Positions 1-7,719 of a stretch of DNA of 10,470 bases are shown one piece after another; position 1 is the first letter of the stretch, and every line of letters starts with the position of its first letter. The stretch spans positions 1 to 10,470 of the forward strand of contig JAFGDX010000188.1 in the NCBI GenBank assembly GCA_016931875.1, in the 5' to 3' direction. The notes beneath the pieces were generated by a model. It saw only the letters and a program-made list of their open reading frames with translations. It did not search any database and was not told the origin of the DNA. The translations under genes were made by a program, and so were the position numbers. The DNA comes from Prolixibacteraceae bacterium (GTDB taxonomy: Bacteria; Bacteroidota; Bacteroidia; Bacteroidales; Prolixibacteraceae).

Positions 1-1799
1 CTGTTTGCATTAATGGCATTTGCCGGAATCGGATAATGAATCAGGTAAGGAGCCTGCCGGTAAGTATAGTGCGGAGCAATCACATTTTCGCGGTAGAATA
101 CGTTTTTCTCGATAACTCTGTCGTACCAGAAATTATCCGTAGTTATATTTTCCAGGGTGTAGGTTTTGCCGTTGTAACAGGTTTTACCTGTTTTTGCAAA
201 TAAATAGGAGATACGCACCAGCGGAACTTTGCGGAATTCCTCGTAATACAACTCACGCGCACGTTCGTCAAGGATAGTGCCAATGTTTATTTCTCCGGGT
301 GAATACAATTTGCTGCACCCAGCTCTTTCACGGATAGCGTTAACATCCGCAGCCGCATTGGCCAGGTCGTCTTTCCAGAAATAGGCTTCTGCCCTGAGAA
401 GATAGGTTTCAGCCAAACGATAACAATACCAGTCGCCATTCCCCCCGTCAGGAGTAACATCGGTGGGGTCGGGCGTGTAAAGTTTATAATAGGGCCAGTT
501 ATACCACGAACGAATGGTGTCGGTGCAAAGAATACCACCATTGTCATCATATTTTCTGAGGGGCTGGCCGTACCAGGGATCGCCGTCTGCTTTCAAATCG
601 GGGTGGTTGTAAACCATCTGTTCCATGGTCATCCAGTTGGTTTCGTTATGGCGCTGGTCATCACCAAACTCTCCTGCCCATATATCAAACTGAAGATAGG
701 GTGTTGGCCGCTGTCTTCCGATTCCCCTTCCGTATTTGGTAACCAGATCAATTTCAACTTTGCCTTTTCCTACGGTAACTCCCAGTGGTTGATCGCTCAA
801 TCCGGCTGCTCCCGATGGGGTTTTGTTTTTACCAGCACCACCCCAGAAAGGAACGCCCTGGCGCATAACACTGATTTTTTCGCTGGCGCCATCTTCGGTC
901 AATGATTCGCTGCCAACCCAGTTAAAAATTCTTTCCCTGTTTTCGGGAATTGATTTGTTTTCCTCGCGGTGCAAGTCCCATGTTACATCGTGAATCCCAT
1001 CATTTGCATCTACTCCAAACCGTTCGGTCATCAAATGGTGCCAGCCATCGTTAATAATGGCATTGCAGGCTGCTATTGCCCCGTCAAAATCGCCAAGCGC
1101 CAGATTGACTTTTGCCAGCAGGTGGTTGGCAGTGGCTTTGTTTACATCCCCAACGGGAGATCCTTCTGCTTCAGTAATTACCCATTGTGCGGCAAATTCC
1201 AAATCTTTTTTACATTTCTGAAGAATACTTTCGCGGGTACAGCTAAAGAAATCAAGGCGTGGCTCTGTAATTTCTTCCAGTATCAGCGGAACATCGCCGT
1301 AATGCTGGGTTAAATGATAGTAGGTACGTGCCCGGTGAATGTATGCTTTGCCCAGAATGTTGTTGCGCACCGGATCGTTTGCCCCGCCTTCCCATTCAGG
1401 TACATCAATACGCGAAATTACAGTATTGGCATATTTTATACGGTTGTATGCCTCGTTCCAAAACCATCCAATGGAGGTGCGGTCCTTATCATCCATATCC
1501 AAATCGGGCAACAGCTGCGCCGGCATGTCCATCAAAGGGCCGGTTTTATCTGTGGTTCCTTCTACTGCCACCTCCGAAAAAATATTATCGTTTAAAAACG
1601 GAGGGCAGTCTCCGTACACATCATGTCGTGAGTTTCGTAAACAAGCCACCAAAGCACTGTTTAGTCCTTCGGCATTGACAAATGTATTTTCAGGTGCATA
1701 AAACGAAAGCGGTTCAGGTTTCAGAAACTCTTCTGAACAACCGGACCAGAGTAAAACCAGAACCAGTGTAAATATTGAAATTATTTTAATCTTTTTCAT
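1..1799 (-). CDS. SusD/RagB-family surface glycan-binding lipoprotein (3' end cut by window edge)
   Basis: Cell-surface lipoprotein that acts as the lid of a SusCD transporter and binds oligosaccharide before SusC imports it. I translated the minus strand from ATG at 1799: 599 full codons and no stop before the edge. Residues 1-20 form a lipoprotein signal ending in W-S-G before Cys21. The acidic residues just after it (S-E-E) resemble the Bacteroidota surface-export signal. The N-terminal half (about 110-250) has the helical TPR-like pattern of SusD-like domains. Family hallmarks are RLAETYLLRAEAY (461-473), NAIRERAG (487-494), LDERARELYYEEFRK (510-524) and PYLIHYPIPANAINAN (584-599). That last block normally sits near the SusD C-terminus, before a QNxGY-like ending, so only about 10-25 residues are likely missing. 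It starts 11 bp after the susC stop, so the two are surely co-transcribed. Trp at -3 of the lipobox is unusual but tolerable. The glycan bound cannot be inferred. Confidence 0.96.
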   Translation of the reverse strand, partial: MKKIKIISIFTLVLVLLWSGCSEEFLKPEPLSFYAPENTFVNAEGLNSALVACLRNSRHDVYGDCPPFLNDNIFSEVAVEGTTDKTGPLMDMPAQLLPDLDMDDKDRTSIGWFWNEAYNRIKYANTVISRIDVPEWEGGANDPVRNNILGKAYIHRARTYYHLTQHYGDVPLILEEITEPRLDFFSCTRESILQKCKKDLEFAAQWVITEAEGSPVGDVNKATANHLLAKVNLALGDFDGAIAACNAIINDGWHHLMTERFGVDANDGIHDVTWDLHREENKSIPENRERIFNWVGSESLTEDGASEKISVMRQGVPFWGGAGKNKTPSGAAGLSDQPLGVTVGKGKVEIDLVTKYGRGIGRQRPTPYLQFDIWAGEFGDDQRHNETNWMTMEQMVYNHPDLKADGDPWYGQPLRKYDDNGGILCTDTIRSWYNWPYYKLYTPDPTDVTPDGGNGDWYCYRLAETYLLRAEAYFWKDDLANAAADVNAIRERAGCSKLYSPGEINIGTILDERARELYYEEFRKVPLVRISYLFAKTGKTCYNGKTYTLENITTDNFWYDRVIEKNVFYRENVIAPHYTYRQAPYLIHYPIPANAINAN

Positions 1800-1810
1800 A
1801 ACCTTCAGAT

Positions 1811-4800
1811 TTACAGAGTTAAATTAATTTTGAAAGTAATATTTGTAGGAGTGTAGCCTTTTATCTCAGGATCCATCCACATCCAATTTGTCCACACATA
1901 GGGATTTTGAGCTATCAGAGATAACTTGCAGTTTTTGATAGTTGCTTTTTGCAAAATGCTTTGGGGAATGTTATAGGAGAGGGATACATTATCCAGCCTG
2001 ATAAAATCATTTTTTTCCCACACATCAAATCCGGTTTCATAGCTTTCCACTCGTCCCCAGTCGTTGATTGGATTTTCGGGTGTCCAGTACGGAACATCGA
2101 ACATAGCGCCCCGGTCGTAAAATACATCGTTCTGTCTCCTGTGGTTATTGGCCGAATAGTAGCCCATATAGGAATAAATTTTCACCCCCAGTTCCCAGTT
2201 TCCTAAGGTTAGGTCGTTACGCCATGTCCATCTCACCTTGGGGGAACGAGTTCCCTGGAAAACCTTGTCTTCGTTGGTATACAGCCCGTCGCCATTTTGA
2301 TCGACCTGTTTGAAGTCGCCCGGATCACGCGAATATTTATGAGCTTCGTCGGCTTCATCCTCCTGCCATATTCCATCCAGTTCATAATCCCATATTTCAT
2401 CAATGGCATGGCCAATAAACCATTCATTGCCAATATCGTCTACCTCATTCCCGTTTTCATCATAATCGTAATAAAGATGTTTTATCTCGTTTTTGTTATA
2501 GGAGAGGGAAGCGGTCATAAGCCAGTTAAAATTGCTTTTTTGAATGATGTTGCTGTTCAGCGCCAGTTCAAACCCGGTGTTGTCTACTTCTCCAAGGTTG
2601 GAAAAAACGCTGGAGTAACCTGTAATGTCGGGCAATTGGCGGGGGATAAGCAAATCTTTGGTAATCATTTTATAAATATCAACATTCCCTCTTATTCTTG
2701 AATCTGCAACAGCAAAATCAAATCCGACGTTATAAGCAGATGTACGTTCCCATTTCAGGTTGGGATTGGCCATTCGGCTTGAATACAGTTGTGAAACGTA
2801 ATATTCATTGTTTCCGTCAATAAAAACAAATTTACCTGTATTGAGATTTGCAAGGGCATCGTAAATACCAACTCCGCGGTTGCCGTTTGTTCCGTACGAG
2901 AGTCTGAGTTTTAACATATCCATCCACTGAACATTGAAAAAATTCTCTTCACTCACTGTCCAGCCCAAAGCTACTGACCCAAAACTGGCACGCGGATGTT
3001 TTTGGCCAAATGCTGAATAGCCGTCACGGCGGTACGACCCGGTAAGCATGTAGCGGTCTTTGTAAATATAGTTCAGTCTGGCAAGCAATGCATCGCCGGT
3101 ACTTTTCTGGTCGTCGCTCGAAATTTCAACATCTTCAGTTCCTGCCTGCATGCGGTGGTAGCCAAGTATATCGCTGGGCTGAAATTTATGTCTGTCCATT
3201 CGTTCATACCAGTATTGATACATTTCAGCATTTTGAACAAAAGTAAAGTCAAAAGTATGGTCGCCCAAATCTTTGTTCCACTTCAAAATATTGTTTACCT
3301 GCCACTCAAAAATGGTCCAGTTTCGGCGCCATGCACGCCCACCTTCGGCTGCCCATTCCAAGTCGGCTGAACTGCGGTGGATGTATTCCCTGTTCCAGTT
3401 AAAACGGGTTATGTATTCCGAGGTGAATGAAATTCCAAATGGCAGGGTTATGATACCATACAGCTTACTGTTCAGCGAATTGTATTTTCTAAACTGATCC
3501 TGATGAACAACGTAGCGGTGGGGATGTCTGGAGGCAGAAACGTTTCCGGTGGGTGCGAATGTAATTGTTTTTCCGTCTGATTCGTAGTAGGAAGCAAAAG
3601 GGTTAATATCGCCGTAATTGTCATCCCCGATCACCGCGCTTTCATCGCGTACTGAAAACTGACTGTTGGTTCCTACTTTTAACCAGCTGTTAACGGTTCC
3701 TTCCAGGTTCATCCGGGCACGGATGGCTTCATAATTTTCGTTGTAGCGGATACCTTCGTTGTTTACATAGCCAAGAGAAAAATAATAGGAGACAGCTTCT
3801 GCAGCTCCGGACAAACTAACATTATAGTCCTGGGTTAACCCGGTTTGCATAAATTCAGGATACCAGTCGTATTGTTGTCCGCTTTTATAATTGGTAATTT
3901 CGATAGGCGAAAATCCGAGGCGGTTGAGCCAAATGCTGGTTAAATCGTCGGAAGCAGAGGACCCATCATAAGCTTTCCACTGATCAAGAGATACGTTGGA
4001 AGGCAATTGATTTGGGTCATCGTAGTAGGCAGGCCCTTTTGTAATATGGTGGCGCTCGTTGCTTTCAAATCCGGCAATTCTCCATTGGATAAACTGTTCG
4101 CCGGTCATAAAATCGAGGCCTTTATGAGAAGGTGTTGCTACACCAACACTGGCGGTTACATTAACCGTTGGCTTTCCTGTTTTTCCTTTTTTGGTTGTAA
4201 TAATAATTACACCGTTTGATGCTCTGGAACCATAGATGGCTGCTGAAGATGCATCTTTTAACACGTCAAATGCCTCAATGTCAACGGGGTTTATATCCGC
4301 AAGGTCGCCGTAATAAAGCATTCCGTCAACCACAATCAGCGGAGCATTGGCGCTCCTTTGGTCATCATCATCGGCCCGCAACGAAGTCTGGCCCCTGACC
4401 AGCAAATCGCTGGCGCTGCTAAGACCCTTGGCGCTGTTTGTTAAATTGACATTTAAACCCGGAATCGATCCTCGCAGCATGGAAGTCAGGTTTGGAGTTG
4501 CTTCACTTTCCAGTTTTTCGGCATTGATTTGTGTTACTGCGCCGGTAAGGTCTTTTTTCTTAACAGTACCATACCCAACTGCTACAACTTCTTCCAAACC
4601 AATTACATCCTGTATCAAGGTTATATCAATATTGGTTTGATTGCCAACTTCAACCTCCTGTGTTTTCATTCCGATGAATGAGAACACAAGGATGCCGGCC
4701 TCGTCAGGAACTGTTAAACTGTAAACACCGTCAGCGTCGGAAATTGTTCCAACGGCTGTTCCCTTTACAACCACGGTTACACCCGGTAATGGCGTCCCGT

Positions 4801-4942
4801 CTTCGCTGGTTACCGTGCCGGTAACCGTTTGTTGTGCTATAGCACTACTGAGTGTTGCTATAAGCATAATAAATAGAAATACTAATCTTTGCATAGGTTT
4901 TAAGAATTTAAATAGGTTTTGTTTTGTGGTTTTTACACGCAT
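1811..4942 (-). CDS. SusC/RagA-family TonB-linked outer membrane transporter
   Basis: TonB-dependent beta-barrel that imports the oligosaccharide bound by the SusD partner; 1043 aa, normal for the family. Residues 1-36 form a signal peptide (hydrophobic core 20-33, likely cleavage A36/Q37). Residues 38-110 are a carboxypeptidase-D regulatory-like domain (VTGTVTSEDGTPLPGVTV). A TonB-box-like segment (LEEVVAVGYG, about 116-125) leads into the plug, which contains VRGQTSL (182-188), PLIVVDGM (201-208) and IYGSRASNGVIIITTKKG (236-253). The rest is barrel, with a D-x-N-x-D-G motif at 881-886. There is no N-terminal STN domain, so signalling through an ECF sigma/anti-sigma pair is unlikely. The first ATG (4942) is preferred because FKFLKPM before the hydrophobic core resembles the long basic leaders of other SusC proteins; ATG at 4894 (M17) is a possible alternative. 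The final residue is Leu (…INLTL) where Phe is commoner in outer-membrane barrels. Confidence 0.97.
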   Translation of the reverse strand: MRVKTTKQNLFKFLKPMQRLVFLFIMLIATLSSAIAQQTVTGTVTSEDGTPLPGVTVVVKGTAVGTISDADGVYSLTVPDEAGILVFSFIGMKTQEVEVGNQTNIDITLIQDVIGLEEVVAVGYGTVKKKDLTGAVTQINAEKLESEATPNLTSMLRGSIPGLNVNLTNSAKGLSSASDLLVRGQTSLRADDDDQRSANAPLIVVDGMLYYGDLADINPVDIEAFDVLKDASSAAIYGSRASNGVIIITTKKGKTGKPTVNVTASVGVATPSHKGLDFMTGEQFIQWRIAGFESNERHHITKGPAYYDDPNQLPSNVSLDQWKAYDGSSASDDLTSIWLNRLGFSPIEITNYKSGQQYDWYPEFMQTGLTQDYNVSLSGAAEAVSYYFSLGYVNNEGIRYNENYEAIRARMNLEGTVNSWLKVGTNSQFSVRDESAVIGDDNYGDINPFASYYESDGKTITFAPTGNVSASRHPHRYVVHQDQFRKYNSLNSKLYGIITLPFGISFTSEYITRFNWNREYIHRSSADLEWAAEGGRAWRRNWTIFEWQVNNILKWNKDLGDHTFDFTFVQNAEMYQYWYERMDRHKFQPSDILGYHRMQAGTEDVEISSDDQKSTGDALLARLNYIYKDRYMLTGSYRRDGYSAFGQKHPRASFGSVALGWTVSEENFFNVQWMDMLKLRLSYGTNGNRGVGIYDALANLNTGKFVFIDGNNEYYVSQLYSSRMANPNLKWERTSAYNVGFDFAVADSRIRGNVDIYKMITKDLLIPRQLPDITGYSSVFSNLGEVDNTGFELALNSNIIQKSNFNWLMTASLSYNKNEIKHLYYDYDENGNEVDDIGNEWFIGHAIDEIWDYELDGIWQEDEADEAHKYSRDPGDFKQVDQNGDGLYTNEDKVFQGTRSPKVRWTWRNDLTLGNWELGVKIYSYMGYYSANNHRRQNDVFYDRGAMFDVPYWTPENPINDWGRVESYETGFDVWEKNDFIRLDNVSLSYNIPQSILQKATIKNCKLSLIAQNPYVWTNWMWMDPEIKGYTPTNITFKINLTL

Positions 4943-5272
4943 TGTCTAAAAACCAAACTAATTCAATTTAATAGGAAGAAAGACTCGCGAATCCTCATGG
5001 TTTTATTTGTTTGCTACCTTGCTGATGTTGCACGTTTAAAAGAATAAAAAAACATGTATTTTATTCAAGATGTTGAAATGTAATGGATTCGTCATCCCAA
5101 TCCGGCAACCGGTATTCTTTTGATTCTGAACTCAAAAATTTTTACCTCAACAATCAGAACTTAATAAAACATTAAGGATGCGGAAAAGTACTTTTACTTT
5201 TTTGGATGGTTTTGTTTTATCTCATACTTTTAAAACTTTAGTTTAATTAGTAACCTTTTTGAACTTAAAACG

Positions 5273-5307
5273 GCGGACAGGTGTGCCAGCACTTGTCCGC
5301 TTTTTTT
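5273..5307 (+). terminator. Rho-independent terminator-like hairpin with T7 tract, plus-strand orientation
   Basis: GCGGACAGGTG (5273-5283) pairs with CACTTGTCCGC (5290-5300) around the 6-nt loop TGCCAG, giving an 11-bp stem with one G·U pair. Seven T follow at 5301-5307. Read on the plus strand this is a textbook intrinsic terminator. Read on the minus strand the G·U becomes an A·C mismatch, and only CGTTTT follows the stem. It lies about 128 bp past the stop of the leftward Gfo/Idh gene and may work in both directions, but its best orientation faces away from any recognised gene. Confidence 0.7.
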
Positions 5308-5335
5308 ACGATTCTAACTTTGCTTGCCAGTTGAT

Positions 5336-5365
5336 GTAAAAATCAAAAAGAAATTTAATTTTTAC
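5336..5365. repeat. Imperfect AT-rich inverted repeat
   Basis: GTAAAAAT (5336-5343) is mirrored by ATTTTTAC (5358-5365). After one mismatch, AAA and TTT extend the arms inward, leaving a 6-nt centre. It lies between the Gfo/Idh stop and the 5273-5307 hairpin. It could be a weak stem near the 3' end of the leftward operon or a protein-binding palindrome. It is also AT-rich enough to arise by chance. Confidence 0.4.
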
Positions 5366-5427
5366 GCAATTGTTGCCGTGTTATGTCATTTTTAATCATT
5401 TAATGGGTTAATAAAAATCTGTACTGA

Positions 5428-6801
5428 TTATATTTTTACATAGTTTGTTCCGTAAGGATATCTTTGCGGCCTGCTCAGCATGGAATTGGCCCGGTCGTTA
5501 TCCATAAATTTTTCGGTTTCCGGGTTCCATTTTAAAACGCCCGGAATTTTCATGGCAATGTGGCTGATTAAACAAACGGTGCAAGCCCTGTGCCCGATTT
5601 CAACAGGAGAAATGGGCTGTTTGCGCGACTGAACACAATCCAGCCAGTTTCCGTGTTGTTCTTCGCTCACATACAGGTGAATTTCATTTTCACCAATTTT
5701 CGACCGCAAAATATCTTCGCTGCTGGCATCAAGGGCTTTGGTACTTCCTTCCGGAATCGGGTCGGAAGCGGTAGCACGGTAAGCTCCGCGGGTAACAAAA
5801 ATCCAGCCATCGGTACCTTCATATCTGATTCCGTTCGGGAAGCCGCCGCTTGTGTAAACGGTAATTCCGTTGGCGTATTCCTGTTTCACCATAAAATCGC
5901 CGTGTACATTCCAGCTTCCTGCTTTTGGGAATTCAGCAACGGCTTCTACCGAGATTGGCCCTGTAAATTCAGTGTCCATTCCCCAGGCCGCAGAGTCGTA
6001 GTGGTGTTGTCCCCAGCCGGTTATCATTCCCGCACCGTAATTTTCATGTCTCAGCCAGCCCGGGCGATCGTAGCCCTGGTGCGGATGAACCAGGTTTTCA
6101 GTGTAGGGAATTTCAGGAGTGGACCCCAGCCACATATCAAAATTCAGGTTTTTCGGAACAGGCATTTTTTCAAAAACCGGGCCTGCAGGATCGCCGGGAA
6201 GACCTATTTTTACAGTATGAACTTTTCCAATCCGCCCGTTTCTTACCAATTCTGCGGCTCTTCTGAATTGTGCTGACGAACGCTGCTGGGTGCCAACCTG
6301 TAAAATCACTCCCTGCCGGTGAACAATGTCGCTGAGTAACCTTCCTTCTTCAATGGTGAGAGAAGTTGGCTTCTGAAGATAAATGTCTTTCCCGGCCAGG
6401 GCAGCTTCAATGGCCGGTTGCGAGTGCCAGTGATCGGGCGTGCTTATTACAACCGCATCAATATCTTTGTTGAGAAGCATCTCTTTGTAGTCGGCATACA
6501 TTTTAATGTCAACAGCATTGTTGCTGCCTGTTTTTTTGTTGTAGTAATCTTCCACCAGTTTTTTTCCGTCCTCCATCCGGTTGTTGTCAAGATCGGAAAC
6601 GGCCACAAACTGAGCCGTATCGTATTGCCAAACTCCCGGCATGTCGTGTCCGCGGGCAATTCTCCCGCAACCAATCTGTCCGACGGTAATTTTATTGCTT
6701 GGTGCATTTTTTCCAAAAACAGAGGATGGAACAACGGTGGGAATTATCATTGTGCCTGCAGTAGTTGCGAGCGATTTTTTAATAAAGTTTCTTCTTTTCA
6801 T
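5428..6801 (-). CDS. Tat-exported Gfo/Idh/MocA-family NAD(P)-dependent oxidoreductase
   Basis: Probable sugar or glycoside dehydrogenase with tightly bound NAD(P), 457 aa. The N-terminus MKRRNFIKKSLATTAG is a twin-arginine signal (R3-R4), so the enzyme would fold with its cofactor in the cytoplasm and act in the periplasm. A Rossmann fold starts at about residue 38 with GQIGCG (41-46) as the nucleotide loop. STPDHWH (120-126) follows. YLQKP (141-145) holds the family lysine K144, with Gln where Glu is commonest (EKP). GWGQHHYDSAAWGM (262-275) carries the H-x-x-D-type catalytic region (H267, D269) of the C-terminal domain. The start is fixed by the Tat motif. It lies 21 bp after the second DUF6807 gene, so they are probably one operon. 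Known family members include glucose-fructose oxidoreductase, inositol dehydrogenase, glycoside 3-dehydrogenases and GH109 glycosidases. Family and export are clear; substrate is unknown. Confidence 0.93.
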   Translation of the reverse strand: MKRRNFIKKSLATTAGTMIIPTVVPSSVFGKNAPSNKITVGQIGCGRIARGHDMPGVWQYDTAQFVAVSDLDNNRMEDGKKLVEDYYNKKTGSNNAVDIKMYADYKEMLLNKDIDAVVISTPDHWHSQPAIEAALAGKDIYLQKPTSLTIEEGRLLSDIVHRQGVILQVGTQQRSSAQFRRAAELVRNGRIGKVHTVKIGLPGDPAGPVFEKMPVPKNLNFDMWLGSTPEIPYTENLVHPHQGYDRPGWLRHENYGAGMITGWGQHHYDSAAWGMDTEFTGPISVEAVAEFPKAGSWNVHGDFMVKQEYANGITVYTSGGFPNGIRYEGTDGWIFVTRGAYRATASDPIPEGSTKALDASSEDILRSKIGENEIHLYVSEEQHGNWLDCVQSRKQPISPVEIGHRACTVCLISHIAMKIPGVLKWNPETEKFMDNDRANSMLSRPQRYPYGTNYVKI

Positions 6802-6822
6802 GACATTATTTTTTAGGTTTAG

Positions 6823-7719
6823 TTACTGTTCATTTTTAAACTTCTCAAATTCTTTGGCAATTTCGGCTTGCAAATGATCGCCGGAATGAACTAAAACCCT
6901 GTATTTCAAGCGGATTTTTTCTCCTTTTTTCAGAACTGTTTTCTCATCATCTGCAGGCCAATACATGGGTGTTGGCGAAATAAAACCATAATCACGGGTA
7001 AACCACGGTGCCGGAAACCATTGGTTTGAAGGATGTTGTAATATGGCCAATCCTTCCTTTTTTCCCATTCGTTCTCCGTAGTAATCCATCCAGGCGGAAG
7101 GTTTACCAAATGTACTTTTTTCGCCGGTTTCTCCTTCCGCATTTATCATTGTCCCACCGTTTATAACCGCCAAATCAGGATTCATTCTTGCGCTGAAAAG
7201 TGAGTGGTTGGTTTTTTCTATTGTAACATCCAGAAGCATTTCCATGGTAATTTCAAAATCAATCTGAAACAATTCATTTGATGGGGCACTCACGGAAATT
7301 TTTCTGATGTCTTTCACCGGCGATTCGGCCCCCGGGCGTTTCCAGATACATTCATTTTCGATAACCGCTTTTTCTCCTCCCGATTCAAGGATATCTTCCC
7401 GCAACGAAATTATCTGTCCGCGTTCCAACCCTTCCTGCCAGTAGTTTCCGCCGTTTACTTTGTCGCAGCCAAAAAACAACGAACTGTGGTGCGGGTAATT
7501 GGCATTTCTCATCGAAGTAACACTGGCATTCGACGGCCCATTTACAGGGAAAAAGAAGGGGTATTTTTCAAATTCGGAAACAATATAACTGGTAAACAAA
7601 TTTCCGTTCACAAGGAATTCAATTTTATCGCCCACTTTTTCGGCAGTAACTTTTGACTGTGCCAATGCTGCCGAAATTGCAATAAAAGAACTGATAATAA
7701 AGAAGATAATAGTTTTCAT
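6823..7719 (-). CDS. Secreted DUF6807 ('PmoA-like') protein, short form
   Basis: 298-aa exported protein of the DUF6807 family, long mislabelled 'methane oxygenase PmoA'; it has no features of a membrane methane monooxygenase. Signal peptide 1-20 (cleavage ALA/QS), then one soluble domain. Family-type motifs are YPFFFPVNGP (53-62), PHHSSLFFG with the paired H77-H78 (76-84), NGGNYWQEG (89-97), AWMDYYGE (209-216), LQHPSNQWFPAPWF (227-240) and the closing strand LKYRVLVHSG (271-280). Its ATG overlaps the TGA of the upstream paralogue (ATGA, 7716-7719), implying translational coupling, and the Gfo/Idh gene follows after 21 bp. The biochemical role is not established from the sequence. The association with an exported oxidoreductase and a SusCD pair points to periplasmic carbohydrate processing (inference). 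The conserved His pair could bind metal or substrate. Confidence 0.88.
   Translation of the reverse strand: MKTIIFFIISSFIAISAALAQSKVTAEKVGDKIEFLVNGNLFTSYIVSEFEKYPFFFPVNGPSNASVTSMRNANYPHHSSLFFGCDKVNGGNYWQEGLERGQIISLREDILESGGEKAVIENECIWKRPGAESPVKDIRKISVSAPSNELFQIDFEITMEMLLDVTIEKTNHSLFSARMNPDLAVINGGTMINAEGETGEKSTFGKPSAWMDYYGERMGKKEGLAILQHPSNQWFPAPWFTRDYGFISPTPMYWPADDEKTVLKKGEKIRLKYRVLVHSGDHLQAEIAKEFEKFKNEQ

Larger units (their letters stand above)
4943..5427. other. Gene-free region between susC and the Gfo/Idh gene; presumed susC leader and promoter
   Basis: AT-rich 485-bp stretch with no credible coding sequence on either strand. It should hold the 3' end of the leftward oxidoreductase operon and the promoter and 5' leader of susC. 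I see the hairpin with T-tract at 5273-5307, an imperfect inverted repeat at 5336-5365 and a 12-bp palindrome AAAAGTACTTTT at 5184-5195. No perfect TAnnTTTG promoter element faces susC. Elements with one mismatch on the minus strand are TTAGTTTG (4961-4954), TACATTTC (about 5091-5084) and TACTTTTC (5190-5183), and none can be preferred. The length suggests that susC has its own promoter rather than being only read through from the upstream genes. Confidence 0.7.

Noticed and set aside
4892..4894. Alternative susC start at M17
   Set aside because: It would give a workable signal peptide, but the 16 residues before it look like the basic leader common in SusC proteins, so the first ATG is preferred.
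4954..4961. TTAGTTTG on the minus strand as a -7 promoter element for susC
   Set aside because: It has one mismatch to TAnnTTTG, would start transcription only a few nt before the preferred ATG (4942), and has no matching -33 element.
4997..5047. 16-codon plus-strand ORF (starting MVLFVCYLADV) in the susC upstream region, a possible small peptide or leader
   Set aside because: Very short, no properly spaced ribosome site and no promoter; ORFs of this size are expected by chance.
5590..6276. 228-codon open frame on the plus strand inside the Gfo/Idh gene
   Set aside because: It is antisense to a well-supported enzyme and has no recognisable domain; it is best explained as a by-product of the coding sequence opposite.
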